Positions 52,803 through 62,824 of a DNA stretch of 64,000 nt are shown piece by piece. The stretch's first letter is position 1; each line of letters begins with the position of its first letter. The notes under the pieces were generated by a model that worked only from the letters and a program-made list of their open reading frames with translations, was not told where the DNA came from and did no database searches. The position numbers were made by a program, and so were the translations under genes. The stretch covers positions 16,937,962-17,001,961 of the forward strand of contig NC_087074.1 of the NCBI RefSeq assembly GCF_026151205.1, given 5' to 3'. Source of the DNA: Bolinopsis microptera. Its lineage: Eukaryota > Ctenophora > Tentaculata > Lobata > Bolinopsidae.

Positions 52803-53735
52803 ATGGAAAGTAATAAGCAGAGCTCGTTTTTCACGTGCGGATTTTGCGGAGTTAAGTACAGTGATGAGCAACATTTCTTAGAACATGTAAAGGAACATCA
52901 CCAGTGCAAACGAAAACTCTTAACAAGAAACGTGTCACTCAGGACTACAGAAAATAATGCCATCAGTCGACATGATGTAGATGTTGAAACTCGTGGTGAA
53001 CTACCAGTTGAGACCAATGAGCGTGAATTAGATGTTGAAAGTGGTCAACTCGAACTTATTATTGGAACTAACCAATCTGTAGCAGTAAATTCAGTAAACA
53101 CAGATATTTTGTGTGCAAAGATCAATGAAACAAGAAATTTTCAATGAAACAAGATGATTCCTCAGATTCAAGAAGGAAGTGCGAGACCTAACGTCCCTTT
53201 TTCCGATAGAGCTGACAGTGGAATTGTTCCTAATACAAAGGAATATAAAAGGCGGTTTGGTTCAAGCTGCATGGCTGAAGATACTGCATCATCTTCCAAT
53301 GTATCTAGGACTCTGTCTAATAATGGAAAATTAAGAGTCATCCGTCGAATATATCATTGCAGTTTCTGTTGTTCTCAATTTGTTGACAGCGAAAGATTTA
53401 CTATTCATTTAGAAAAGCATGTCCAATCATCTGAAAAGCTTGGACAGAAATCCTCATCTAAGAAAACTGTAAAATCCCGCCACCAGAGAGGTGCACAACA
53501 CGTATATCAGTGTGGGGAGTGTCCCTACTCTTCACACATAAAGAGCTCTTACAAGAGACACGTGAGTATCCACCTCCCTGAGAAGCTGTGGAGGTGTCCT
53601 TACTGTCCGTACCGGGGTGCTGACTGGACATATCTCAAAAAACACATCCGGGGGAGACACTCGGAGTCTTATAGTTGCTTCATGTCATCTTGGTCACCCA
53701 TGAGGGGTACCAACTGTGGTGTCAGGAGAGAGTGA
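52803..53735 (+). CDS. C2H2 zinc-finger protein, first of two neighbours
   Basis: Two in-phase open frames (52803-53147 and 53154-53735) are separated by one TGA. A 72-nt intron, donor GTAAAC at 53094 and acceptor TTCCTCAG ending at 53165, would remove the stop without changing frame. The suggested coding sequence is therefore 52803-53093 joined to 53166-53735, 286 aa. The first exon has a finger FFTCGFCGVKYSDEQHFLEH (residues about 9-32). The second holds three more: YHCSFCCSQFV...HLEKH, YQCGECPYSSHIKSSYKRH and WRCPYCPYRGADWTYLKKH. C2H2 arrays bind DNA or protein in the nucleus. The frame ends at the first unit of the downstream minisatellite, implying that the repeat replaced the original C terminus. 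Intron use versus a true nonsense mutation is unproven. Confidence 0.7.
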
Positions 53736-54740
53736 GAGTGAGGAGACATTGTCAGGAGAGAGGGAGAGTGAGGAGACATTGTCAGGAGAGAGGGAGAGTG
53801 AGGAGACACTGTTAGGAGAGAGTGAGAGTGAGGAGACACTGTTAGGATTGTTAGGAGAGAGTGAGAGTGAGGAGACATTGTCAGGAGAGAGGGAGAGTGA
53901 GGAGACACTGTTAGGATTGTTAGGAGAGAGTGAGAGTGAGGATACATTGTCAGGAGAGAGGGAGAGTGAGGAGACACTGTTAGGATTGTTAGGAGAGAGT
54001 GAGAGTGAGGAGACATTGTCAGGAGAGAGGGAGAGTTAGGAGACATTGTCAGGAGAGAGGGAGAGTGAGGAGACATTGTCAGGAGAGAGGGAGAGTGAGG
54101 AGACATTGTCAGGAGAGAGGGAGAGTGAGGAGACATTGTCAGGAGAGAGGGAGAGTAAGGAGACACTGTCAGGTGAGAGGGAGAGTGAGGAGACTCTGTC
54201 AGGTGAGAAGGAGAGTGAGGAGATATTGTCAGGAGAGAGGGAGAGTGAGGAGACACTGTCAGGTGAGAGGGAGAGTGAGGAGACATTGACAGGAGAGAGG
54301 GAGAGTGAGGAGACATTGTCAGGAGAGAGGGAGAGTGAGGAGATATTGTCAGGAGAGAGGGAGAGTGAGGAGACACTGTCAGGTGAGAGGGAGAGTGAGG
54401 AGACATTGTCAGGAGAGAGGGAGAGTGAGGAGACATTCTCAAGAGAGAGGGAGAGTGAGGAGACATTGTCAGGAGAGAGGGAGAGTGAGGAGACATTGTT
54501 AGGAGAGAGGGAGAGTGAGGAGACACTGTCAGGTGAGAGGGAGAGTGAGGAGACATTGTCAGGAGAGAGGGAGAGTGAGGAGACATTGTCAGGAGAGAGG
54601 GAGAGTGAGGAGACATTCTCAAGAGAGAGGGAGAGTGAGGAGACATTGTCAGGAGAGAGGGAGAGTGAGGAGACATTGTCAGGAGAGAGGGAGAGTGAGG
54701 AGACACTGTCAGGTGAGGGGGAGAGTGAGTATACTGTCAG
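53719..54740. repeat. 30-bp minisatellite, about 34 copies
   Basis: Unit GGAGAGAGGGAGAGTGAGGA followed by GACATTGTCA, with 6-9-bp length variants near 53840 and 53910. Because 30 is a multiple of three, the plus strand reads SGERESEETL repeats and the minus strand SPHSPSLLTM repeats almost without stops; one TAG interrupts the plus frame at 54037. It is directly fused to the end of the first zinc-finger frame. Confidence 0.95.
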
Positions 54741-54744
54741 CTCA

Positions 54745-55290
54745 GTGCCAGGGATCTGGAAACATCTTCAATTACAGCATTCTGTATTTTATAATTCATT
54801 ACTTGAGGAACGGTGATGGTCATTTAATAACCAGAACAAGGTGACCATAATAGAGCTGTCATTAAAATAAATAACAGCAGGCCAGCATATTACTGATGAT
54901 ACGGAAATACTATCCTCCGAATCATCCTTTTACATACTAATGTGGTTACTGTTTTTTTCTGTTTTTCGGAATTCTCTTACTAGTAAAAGCTAGCTTTCTT
55001 AATTATAATACAATTAAAACTTCGAAATTATGTCATAATTTCGAAGATTAATTGTATACTATGAGGAGCGATTATTGTTTGTTATTATTTTATGAATCAA
55101 GATGTAGTGCAGTTGCCTATTTTGTTATTCCACTATTGTTATTATCATAGTGTATTTGCTAATAAAAAACAGTAAATATGCATTTTTCAAAAATTGAGAT
55201 TGTCTTGTACTTTTCTATTGTTAAAAATTTGATGTTTATCTTAAAACTGTATACGTGACATCTTGGACCTGTTAAATACAGTAACTAGTT
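54745..55290. other. Spacer between the zinc-finger genes
   Basis: The plus-strand frame after the minisatellite runs to 54816, ending in WKHLQLQHS, possibly a decayed finger helix. A palindrome at about 55005-55050 (AATACAATTAAAACTTCGAA and its complement) is the only other structure. Confidence 0.5.
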
Positions 55291-55295
55291 TATGA

Positions 55296-56180
55296 ATGCC
55301 CAGGTTGAAGACTGCTACAATCTACATGTATGATCATAGTGGTGAGACTGGTATGATACGTAGATATTGTGGAAATGAATCTGATCAAATCAATAAAACC
55401 AAATCTCACAATCTTATCGAGACAGCGAAAGACAGTTTTCTTCACAGATTCAGATGTGGATTCTGTGGCCAGGCTTTCCAATCTGAGGAATTGTTTTTGT
55501 CACATTTGCGTGAGAGGAAGAGGAGGAAACTCACTGTAATAGTGAAACCGGAGCAATTGAAAAAACAACCTGTACCACTTGCTGAGTCAGAGCCTGAACA
55601 GTATAATACGAGGCCGTATAAACATGTGATAGTAAGCGATACAATATCTGTCAAAAAGGCAATTAAACAAGAAAGTGTAATTGAACTTCATGGTCAATCA
55701 GACCCAATAGAGCTAACTCATCATGTAACGAAATCGGAAGATATCTGTTGGAATGGTGACTTAAACATAACCTGCTTACCCGCTAACCCTAACAAGCAGA
55801 AAAAAGATAAGTATAAAATGTACGAGTTTAGTGGCCCTCTCATTTCAGACACAGAGCCAAGTTTCTTCGATTGCACAGAGTGTTGTTTCAGAGGTAAGAC
55901 AAGCGAAGCATTAGCTGACCACGTTACCACTCGCTGCCACAGAATGCTCCATCTCATTAGGGAGAGAGAGAAGGTTTATTACGATTGCTCGGAGTGTTGT
56001 TTCAGAGCCTCCACTAACATTGCTTTAGAGAACCACATTAGAGTACTGCACAAGTCTCCGAGACTGTCAGGAGAGTGGGAGAGAGACCTCTCTCACTCCG
56101 AGTATCTGGACTGCTCTTGTTGTTGTTTTAGAGCACAGACTGAGGAGGCATTGTCACGACACGTAAAGATACGACATTAA
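55296..56180 (+). CDS. C2H2 zinc-finger protein, second of two neighbours
   Basis: An intronless 294-aa frame with TAA. Fingers: FRCGFCGQAFQSEELFLSHL near residue 49, then three closely alike C-terminal ones, FDCTECCFRGKTSEALADH, YDCSECCFRASTNIALENH and LDCSCCCFRAQTEEALSRH. The first finger strongly resembles the first finger of the upstream gene (FTCGFCG...HFLEHV), so the two genes are probably tandem duplicates. The CCFR signature in the last three is unusual, with an extra cysteine inside each knuckle. The linker before the last finger, LSGEWERDLSHSEYLDC, is similar to the minisatellite's SGERESEETL unit. A DNA- or protein-binding nuclear role is inferred. The ATG at 55296 is in a weak context, and an upstream ATG lies 4 nt earlier in another frame. 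Confidence 0.75.
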   Translation: MPRLKTATIYMYDHSGETGMIRRYCGNESDQINKTKSHNLIETAKDSFLHRFRCGFCGQAFQSEELFLSHLRERKRRKLTVIVKPEQLKKQPVPLAESEPEQYNTRPYKHVIVSDTISVKKAIKQESVIELHGQSDPIELTHHVTKSEDICWNGDLNITCLPANPNKQKKDKYKMYEFSGPLISDTEPSFFDCTECCFRGKTSEALADHVTTRCHRMLHLIREREKVYYDCSECCFRASTNIALENHIRVLHKSPRLSGEWERDLSHSEYLDCSCCCFRAQTEEALSRHVKIRH

Positions 56181-56184
56181 CATC

Positions 56185-57360
56185 CTCCGCTCACATTGTC
56201 ACAAGAAAACCTCAGTTTTACCATTTTATTTGTGTTTCTCAGAGCTCAGGATGCGCCCTCTTTAAATCAGCACTTAACGTTATTCCAGTGTGCCACTCAT
56301 CAGCACTGATATTGTCTTACGTGCTGTTTAGGGAGTCTGTTAGGTGATTTGTTTAGCTATATTCCTGTAGTTCATCTCCTTCTACGGTTATATCACTGAT
56401 TATATTTGTTGTTTAACGATGTCAATCAAATAATATTAAGGGACTATTTTATGGACCTTAAATGAGTTTGTGGTCACGAATATTCAAATTATTTATTTAT
56501 AACGGTCTTTAGTCTTAGCAGATATTCGAACTCTCTATTTTTAACAGATTAATGTTTTAAAGCGGATGCATTATATTTATCATAGTTACAATATTGCACA
56601 TAATTTAATTCATTTCTTATCGTATAATTTTATGTCATTTCCATTTTGTTTGCATATTATGATTAATGTTATCAACGACTTGAAGTAAAAAATAACTACT
56701 TCGTATTTATCTGCTTGGCACTTAAATTAATAATGTATCGATACTTAATATACAAGTTTAGGATGTTCAAGGAAAGGCGGGAAATTTAATTTTTGTTACA
56801 ATTATTATTATCATCTTCAAGCTGGCGAACGGCCTACAGATAGAAAACAATGTAATCTTATAGACTGTCAAAGTTTAAAACGCGCATTGGTATAGCACGT
56901 GACTAATAAGGTCATATTTATATTTCTTAACATATTCTTGATCCTAACACAATACACATCAACTCGTTTTTAGAATAATATAAATGTTGAAAAAAGTAAA
57001 ACTTTGTCGATAAACATAGAAATGAACACATCAAATCATTTTAATATTGCAACATGAACAAAGTAAACATGACTAATGTGTAAACTATAAATGGGTAATG
57101 TAGAATGTAGAATGTAGATCATGCATATGATAATTTTATACATGGCTGTAATACATACCACGACATATGGCTCAAAATATGCTCGAACCCTTACTTCGGG
57201 GGACGGGACAGTCTGGCGATAAAATACAGAAATTGATCATCATCATTCATCAAGGGGTTCGTCTAAATAGCCCCGTGTTCTTCTATCTTACTACATATTT
57301 TAATAAATATGTATCTTATAAGTGGTTTCAAATGCTTCAAATTACATTGTTTTAAGTCCA
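56185..57360. other. Gene-free stretch
   Basis: AT-rich sequence 3' of the second zinc-finger gene. No other gene or repeat family was recognised until family D begins near 57370. Confidence 0.4.
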
Positions 57361-57369
57361 ATGTCCGAA

Positions 57370-57710
57370 CGTGCTTAGTCACTCTACAGTCGATCTTCGA
57401 GATACTTCTAAAAGGGCCCCCGACAGTTGAGACCAACCTGAATCGATGTATTTTTGGAGGCTGATTCCGAATCACCCCCATGACCCCATGATATAGGGTC
57501 AAAATGCTCCCCTGGCGATATATGAGCTGGTCCCAAGTCCAGACGCCATTTTATTCTTTGTAATTTTCAATAACCCTGTTTAGTCATTGACTACTGATAT
57601 GACCGTATAATAAGAAAGTTTGTCTAATTTCTCGTTAGAGTTAGGGTTTCAGCATATGCTTTTGTTAAAGATTTGGTTAGGGTTAGGGTTGGGATCAGAT
57701 TAGTCATTAG
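57370..57710. repeat. Family D, copy 2 (inverted)
   Basis: Reverse complement of the repeat at 23030-23840 without the LINE insertion. It provides the empty-site comparison for the 16-bp duplication: TTAGGGTTTCAGCATATGCT is uninterrupted here. Confidence 0.7.
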
Positions 57711-57798
57711 AGGGCTAGGATTTCGAATAGCCATTCACGGCCAGCTACAGAACGTGTTTAAAAAGTCACGTGACAGTCGAGTGTAGAGTGATTTATCA

Positions 57799-58379
57799 TC
57801 ATTCTTCAATGTCAGCTTCCACTTCCAGATCTATTTCCTCAGACATAGGTGACTGATAGACAAGACAGTTATCCTCCGAGTGTTCTTCACCTATCTTCGA
57901 TAAACACTCTCCAACTTCAGCTTTCTTCTGGGCTACCACTATCTGGAACTCGGGTGACATGGAGAATGCAGTGTTGTCTTTTACCTTGAATTTTGAGGGA
58001 AGGAAAGGTTCTCCAAGCAATTCTTTGTTGTATTCCTTCCACAGATCCTCGTAATCTTTCTCTAACTCAACTCTCACCATTGCATCTTCAACATCAGGGC
58101 TCTAAACCCCCTACTAGCTTCCATCTGCTCTTGCCTTCTCGTACTAGGGTTCAAAGAGCCAGTGATAGCAGATAGAAGAGTAGTGACCGCCCCCAGAGCA
58201 GCTCCAACATAGTGGGAGATGGGGAGCAGCGTGGACAGATTCGTTGCTGCAGATAGGAATATGAGAGCCATACTCATGATGTTGTGCATCCTGTCCCAAT
58301 ACTGCGCTACTTTTCCGTGCGATTCCGCCTTTGCAAGAGTCATGTTGACGAAGGATCCCCAGTTTTCTTCGATACCCAT
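57799..58379 (-). pseudogene. SLATT-like two-helix membrane protein with a -1 frameshift
   Basis: Two overlapping minus-strand frames form one protein. Frame one (58379-58074, MGIEENWGSFVNMTLAKAES...) has a helical N terminus, two hydrophobic segments (IMSMALIFLSAATNLSTLL near 34 and YVGAALGAVTTLLSAITGSL near 58), then NPSTRRQEQMEASRGFRALM. Frame two (open from 58108, ATG at 58080) continues with LEKDYEDLWKEYNKELLGEP and an acidic tail. This order, helix, two transmembrane helices, a short NP...R turn, then an amphipathic helix, resembles SLATT domains, membrane effectors paired with nucleotide-signalling systems in bacteria and also found in eukaryotes. The assignment is by pattern, not by search. 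An acceptor-like TATTTCAG lies at about 58394-58401. The frameshift may be a mutation, a sequence error or an undetected splice. Confidence 0.45.
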
Positions 58380-58628
58380 AATATGTGATATGATCTGAAA
58401 TATTTATATTTTTGAATGCCCCATTCCTCACCTCTACATAAACAATAAATATTATAATGATAAACAGCAGAGGCAGCCAAATTGCGATACTTTTATGATT
58501 GCGATCAGGGACAGAAATCAAGCTTAATATAATTAATTCAGCAACCGAATCAGCATTTGTCCGTCTGAGAAACATACAAAACGAAGAACGACGATTAATC
58601 ACTCTAAAGTCTACACTCAACTATCGAC

Positions 58629-58634
58629 CACGTG
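58629..58634. promoter_or_regulatory. CACGTG E-box near the SLATT-like gene
   Basis: ACCACGTGACT lies about 250 bp upstream of the minus-strand start at 58379. The same CACGTGAC form recurs at 61808-61837. It is a six-base site, so chance occurrence is possible. Confidence 0.35.
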
Positions 58635-58929
58635 ACTGACTTAAAGTAAGCCCGGACAAGGAACATAATATAGACTACTATAGTGACATATAGTGACTAA
58701 TAATGAATAAGTATTCCAGTTTTGTCAATTAAACTTGGACCAAGTAACGATTTAAAATTAAACTGTGCAAATTAGTCCGAGACGAAACGGAAACTCGTTA
58801 GCTTTTCGTGTTAAAAGCGATTTCTCGACGGTTATCACCTCTCAAGATGACGCTTAAAACATTTGGCCTTCATTGCATTTTGGCACCAAATGCAATGAGG
58901 GCGTTTTCGGCCACACCCTTTTCTAGGGT

Positions 58930-59270
58930 TTTGCAGTCATTCGGATTTTTGTATTTCGGCCCAAGAAGATCGTAGAAACTATTCCGTTACACCAAAATGT
59001 GCATAATAGCCATATTTAAATGCAATTTATAAAGCAACATATACCTTATAATGCATATTTTCAGAAATATGGCCGAAAAACGGTTTTTGGCTTGACGCAG
59101 TTCATAATTTCCGTGATTTTCGACATTTCTGCCTAGGAAGGTCGTAAAAACTACCTATTCAGATACACCAAATTGTACCTAATGGTCACATTTATATACA
59201 ATTAATGAAGCAACATTATATACCTTCAAATGTTCATTTTCGGAAATATGGCTGAAAAACGGATTCTTGC
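58930..59270. repeat. Two-copy tandem repeat, about 172-174 bp
   Basis: Units share TTTCGGCC-like starts, GTCGTA(G/A)AAACTA, ACCAAA(A)TGT and end in ATGGC(C/T)GAAAAACGG at about 59078 and 59248. No coding potential is seen. Confidence 0.75.
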
Positions 59271-59519
59271 CGAGCGAACGATGAAAATACTTACTTACTT
59301 TGAGTCCAGAAACATCTAAAGAGTTGAAGAATGATCTATTTCATTGGGCATCTCTCTTAATGGGCCAGGCCCACAGCATATTTGCGTCTTACGGAACAAA
59401 ATTTTTTTCAAAATTTCAGTTTCTTAAGGTCAAGGGGTCTTTTGCTAACAGCAAATTGTTCACAGTTGCCGACTCATGCACATTATGCACTCGAAGACGG
59501 AGTGATTAGAAGATAACCA

Positions 59520-60530
59520 CTGCATGATAAAAACCGAACCAAATTGTTGGGCAAGGATCATCCTCATTGCTCATAATAATTTCTTTATTAAAAAGTTGTT
59601 AAAGAAAAAGTTGTTCTTCTTTGTTTTCTAACCACACTGCTTTAAACTATAATTTTCTAAGATATTCAGAGGTTGACTTATTTGCGGAAACTCAATGTGG
59701 TAAAAAGTGGTAAATAAGTGGTAATTGTGGATTTTGCTGACGTCAGAAATTTTGGGAACTATCTAGAATGATTCCTGGGACCTGTCCGCGATAAATCGTG
59801 CATTTTCCTTTAAATCTGAGGACCAAATTCGCGTATTTTCCTTCAAATCTGCGGGCCAAATATCACGTTTTCTATATAGGTATAAGAAAACAATCACATC
59901 CACAGTCTTCCGAATGTATGTATGTGCGGACTTCGAAAACCAAAAAAATATTTTCGGCTCATTATGATCATGGTAGCATGAAACATGAACAAAATTAGTT
60001 TCCAGAAAAACTTTGAAAAATTTTGACTTCTTGAAGGAAAGGCGGGAAATTTAATTTTGTTACAATTATTATTATCTTTAAATTCTCCCAAATGTTGCCG
60101 AAGCGTGGATTTATAAATATAAACTCCTGAGCGCGATCTCCACGCGACTCGTTAATGATGAAAGCATGACGCGTGCCACACTTTTTGCGCGGCACGCAAA
60201 TATAATATGAGTAATTTGAACCGAACACGAAATCTGGCATGTCATTGATTAATCCATGGAATGCAAAGAAAATGGAGAGAACCAGAAAAATGTTAAAGGT
60301 TCAACTTTCAAGGTGTTGTTTTACTAAAATGGTCGTTTTACTAATCACTAATGTTAATTTCGGTCTAATTTTAGTGGAAGATAATACAAATTAAGTTTTT
60401 ATACTACAAGTTAAATCATCGTATCTCTTATATGTTTTTAACCCAACTCCACTCAGTTTTATACTTAGAAATATAATATTCATCGAGCTGTAAACACAAA
60501 CAAATGAGTAAACTATGTAACTTACAGCCT
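59520..60530. other. Gene-free stretch
   Basis: AT-rich with no supportable exon. It contains a short stretch, GAAAGGCGGGAAATTTAATTT (near 60040), also present near 56775, followed in both by TTACAATTATTATTATC, a small dispersed repeat. Confidence 0.4.
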
Positions 60531-60534
60531 GTAG

Positions 60535-60929
60535 ATGTTAGCGATAGAAGAAGCTCAAATGGAGGGTGGACGAGTGAAGAAGCTCATAGAGGAGCTTGTG
60601 AAGTGTGAGGTGTACGAGGAAACTGTCTGGATAACCATTGGACTTTTCAGTTCCATGCAGGTAACCACTATTTACCACTAGTTACTACTAGTTACCACCA
60701 GTAACCACCAGTTACCACTAGTTACTAAATATTATTTAGGAGATAACTTAATTTAATGTTGCAAAAGTATTTGACAACATTGATAGGTTGATTGCCAACT
60801 CTATTTCTCGCTCTTAAAACTTATAAAACTAGGTTTTAGTGAGTGGAGCCCCTGTTCCTGTTAAAGAACGTGTCCAGCTGGTTCTGTCGAGACTTGTTAC
60901 TCTTAGTGAGGATGTAGACCGGTCAAGTG
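60535..60929 (+). CDS. Partial gene: two phased exons of unknown family
   Basis: Exon one (60535-60660) starts with ATG after an acceptor-like CTTACAG and codes for a helical, charged peptide beginning MLAIEEAQMEGGRVKKLIEE. It ends at CCATGCAG before GTAACC. Exon two (60833-60929) begins after AAACTAG and reads VLVSGAPVPVKERVQLVLS, ending phase 1 before GTGAGT. Both are open only in the joined frame. The pattern of paired amphipathic helices suggests a helical-repeat protein, but no family is recognised. Later exons were not found with confidence; the frame at 62433-62822 may or may not belong to it. The first intron starts with a short GTTACCACTA-type repeat. Confidence 0.45.
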
Positions 60930-61807
60930 GTGAGTAGTTCACCTTATAGTGTTTTAGGAAACTTCAAACGAGGTCTTATTTAGATTAACCCATTAGGGAC
61001 GATAGGGTCGTTTACGACCCATCTTTTCTAGAGGCTATAGATGACAAACCAAAATATTTGATTACACAAATTTTATGCACGGATGTTCAAAATCTATTGG
61101 GCTACATTATTTAGTTCGGAATATGGGCCTAATGAGTAACTAACAATTAGATAATTAAGTTAATTAGTCGTGATAATTGGAAATTATTCCAATTAACTTC
61201 TGGCCTTTATTGGGCCATTTAAACTTCATGGAGGCCACGGTTGCTATGCGACATAAGTTGCGGGCAACGATTTCCTGAATGCTAGCGAAAAGCCCACGTC
61301 ATTAATAGATTACATATCAGTACCAATATCATGCGGTTCCACCATCATTCGTATCGGTGGTAACGTTCTACTCGGACCCCGGTATTCTAGATGCAGATGT
61401 ATATCAAAGTTTTCTATTTTTATCTTCGAAGTTCGAATTTTACCGAAATTAATTTTATTAAGGATTTTTCATGATTCAAGACTTAATATTTCTGCATTTT
61501 TGGAAATTAAATTCAATTAATGATATCATATAACTATATAACTATAACTATATAATAATGATGTAACATGGTTATATAGCATAGGAGCATAATTCACTAT
61601 GCAGAGTGCAGAAAAATATTACTTCTATTATCTTGCCAAATTTATCGCCGATAACCGATATTATCGCGATAATTTTGAAAAAGTTATCGATTATCGCGAT
61701 AAACAAATTATACCGATAAATACATTGGCAACCCTATTTCGTACGTCACCTCAAGATCAGGTAACAGGGAGCTGACCAGGCCAGAAACCATTGATTGGGT
61801 CTGATGT

Positions 61808-61847
61808 CACGTGATTATGAGCCTGAGGTCACGTGACTATGACGTCA
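61808..61847. promoter_or_regulatory. Cluster of two CACGTG boxes and a CRE
   Basis: TCACGTGA at 61807-61814, TCACGTGA at 61829-61836 and TGACGTCA at 61840-61847 lie within 41 bp. USF/MITF-type bHLH-ZIP and CREB-type bZIP proteins are known ligands. A rightward gene at 62433 is the nearest candidate target. Confidence 0.5.
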
Positions 61848-62432
61848 TCAGAGCTTGTTCTCTATTCGTTTTCCGCTCATTGGACCAGGTGAGCTCACAT
61901 GCTTGTGAATGTGGAATGTGAGTGTATGTGTACTTAAAAAGTCTGTGAAATCAAAGAGTGGTCAACGTAAATAAAACGTGGTCAACGTTAATAAAACTAT
62001 AAAACAACGTAAATAAAACAACGTAAATATAGGAGGCCGAGCTGCAGAAAATCCTGTCTACGTCGCGTAAGATCATATTTTCAAGCCAAATGATCTATTA
62101 AAGGTGGAATTTGCGAAGACGATTTTATGCTTAATGTCAGTCTGCGACCCAAGACTTTTACTGGACCTCCAGGGATCATTTTTTCAATAAAGCACCGCTA
62201 TTATCTAATTCGATCGGAGAAGCAAGAAATAGACAGACAAACTCGGTCTTATCCTCAATGATTAGATTGTGCAAGGGTACAAATAATAATAAGAATAAAC
62301 TTGCAATAGAGTTAAGTGGAAAATTAACATATATATGCAACAATAAAAATGCAAATTCAATAAATCTTGGAATTTTTATCTCGTCAAGGCATAACATGTT
62401 TTTATACTCATATTTTGAAAAGTTTGACAACA

Positions 62433-62822
62433 ATGTGTTTTATTAATCAATTTTGTGGTCCTAATGGGTCGCTAATGACTCATTTGGACATGATTGCTGA
62501 TGCTGCCAATGATCTTGGTCTTTGGGTTGAGGAAGTGATGAAGACAATAGACTGTGATGAAGATAGTCATTTTACATTAGAGAAGTTCAAGAAACCATAC
62601 AAGGACGTTTTAGTAAAGCACCTTTTTGATGTGTTTCAGGGTATTGTTGCATATAAGGAAGCTTTTCTAAAAGCGACAACAAAACGAGAGGAAATGAAAA
62701 GTGACATGCTCAGAAATCAGTTATTCAGTTGCAAGGGGAACTCTTGGACATTAAGATTTAAGACTAAAGATCTAGAATCAGTCCAGAGAACTGTTAAAAC
62801 CGCTGTAGAAAATACTGTTTAA
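62433..62822 (+). CDS. Uncharacterised helical protein or terminal exon, 129 aa
   Basis: The open frame has a convincing protein-like composition: CGPNGSLMTHLDMIADAAND, LGLWVEEVMKTIDCDED, FKKPYKDVLVKHLFDVFQ and a basic C terminus FKTKDLESVQRTVKTAVEN before TAA. The frame is open back to 62367, but the composition turns unlike protein before about 62435, so I chose the ATG at 62433; it could equally be a last exon with an unseen acceptor. No family is recognised. Confidence 0.4.
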   Translation: MCFINQFCGPNGSLMTHLDMIADAANDLGLWVEEVMKTIDCDEDSHFTLEKFKKPYKDVLVKHLFDVFQGIVAYKEAFLKATTKREEMKSDMLRNQLFSCKGNSWTLRFKTKDLESVQRTVKTAVENTV

Positions 62823-62824
62823 GC

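Noticed and set aside
53669-54816. 345-codon minus frame and 256-codon plus frame in the minisatellite
   Set aside because: A 30-bp stop-free unit keeps several frames open on both strands. The repeats carry no independent evidence of selection on protein sequence.
58102-58108. GGGTTTA heptamer as a programmed -1 frameshift site for the SLATT-like gene
   Set aside because: The zero frame reads GGG TTT A, not G GGT TTA, and the -1 frame hits TAG immediately after it. The shift must lie further downstream, where no slippery sequence is seen.
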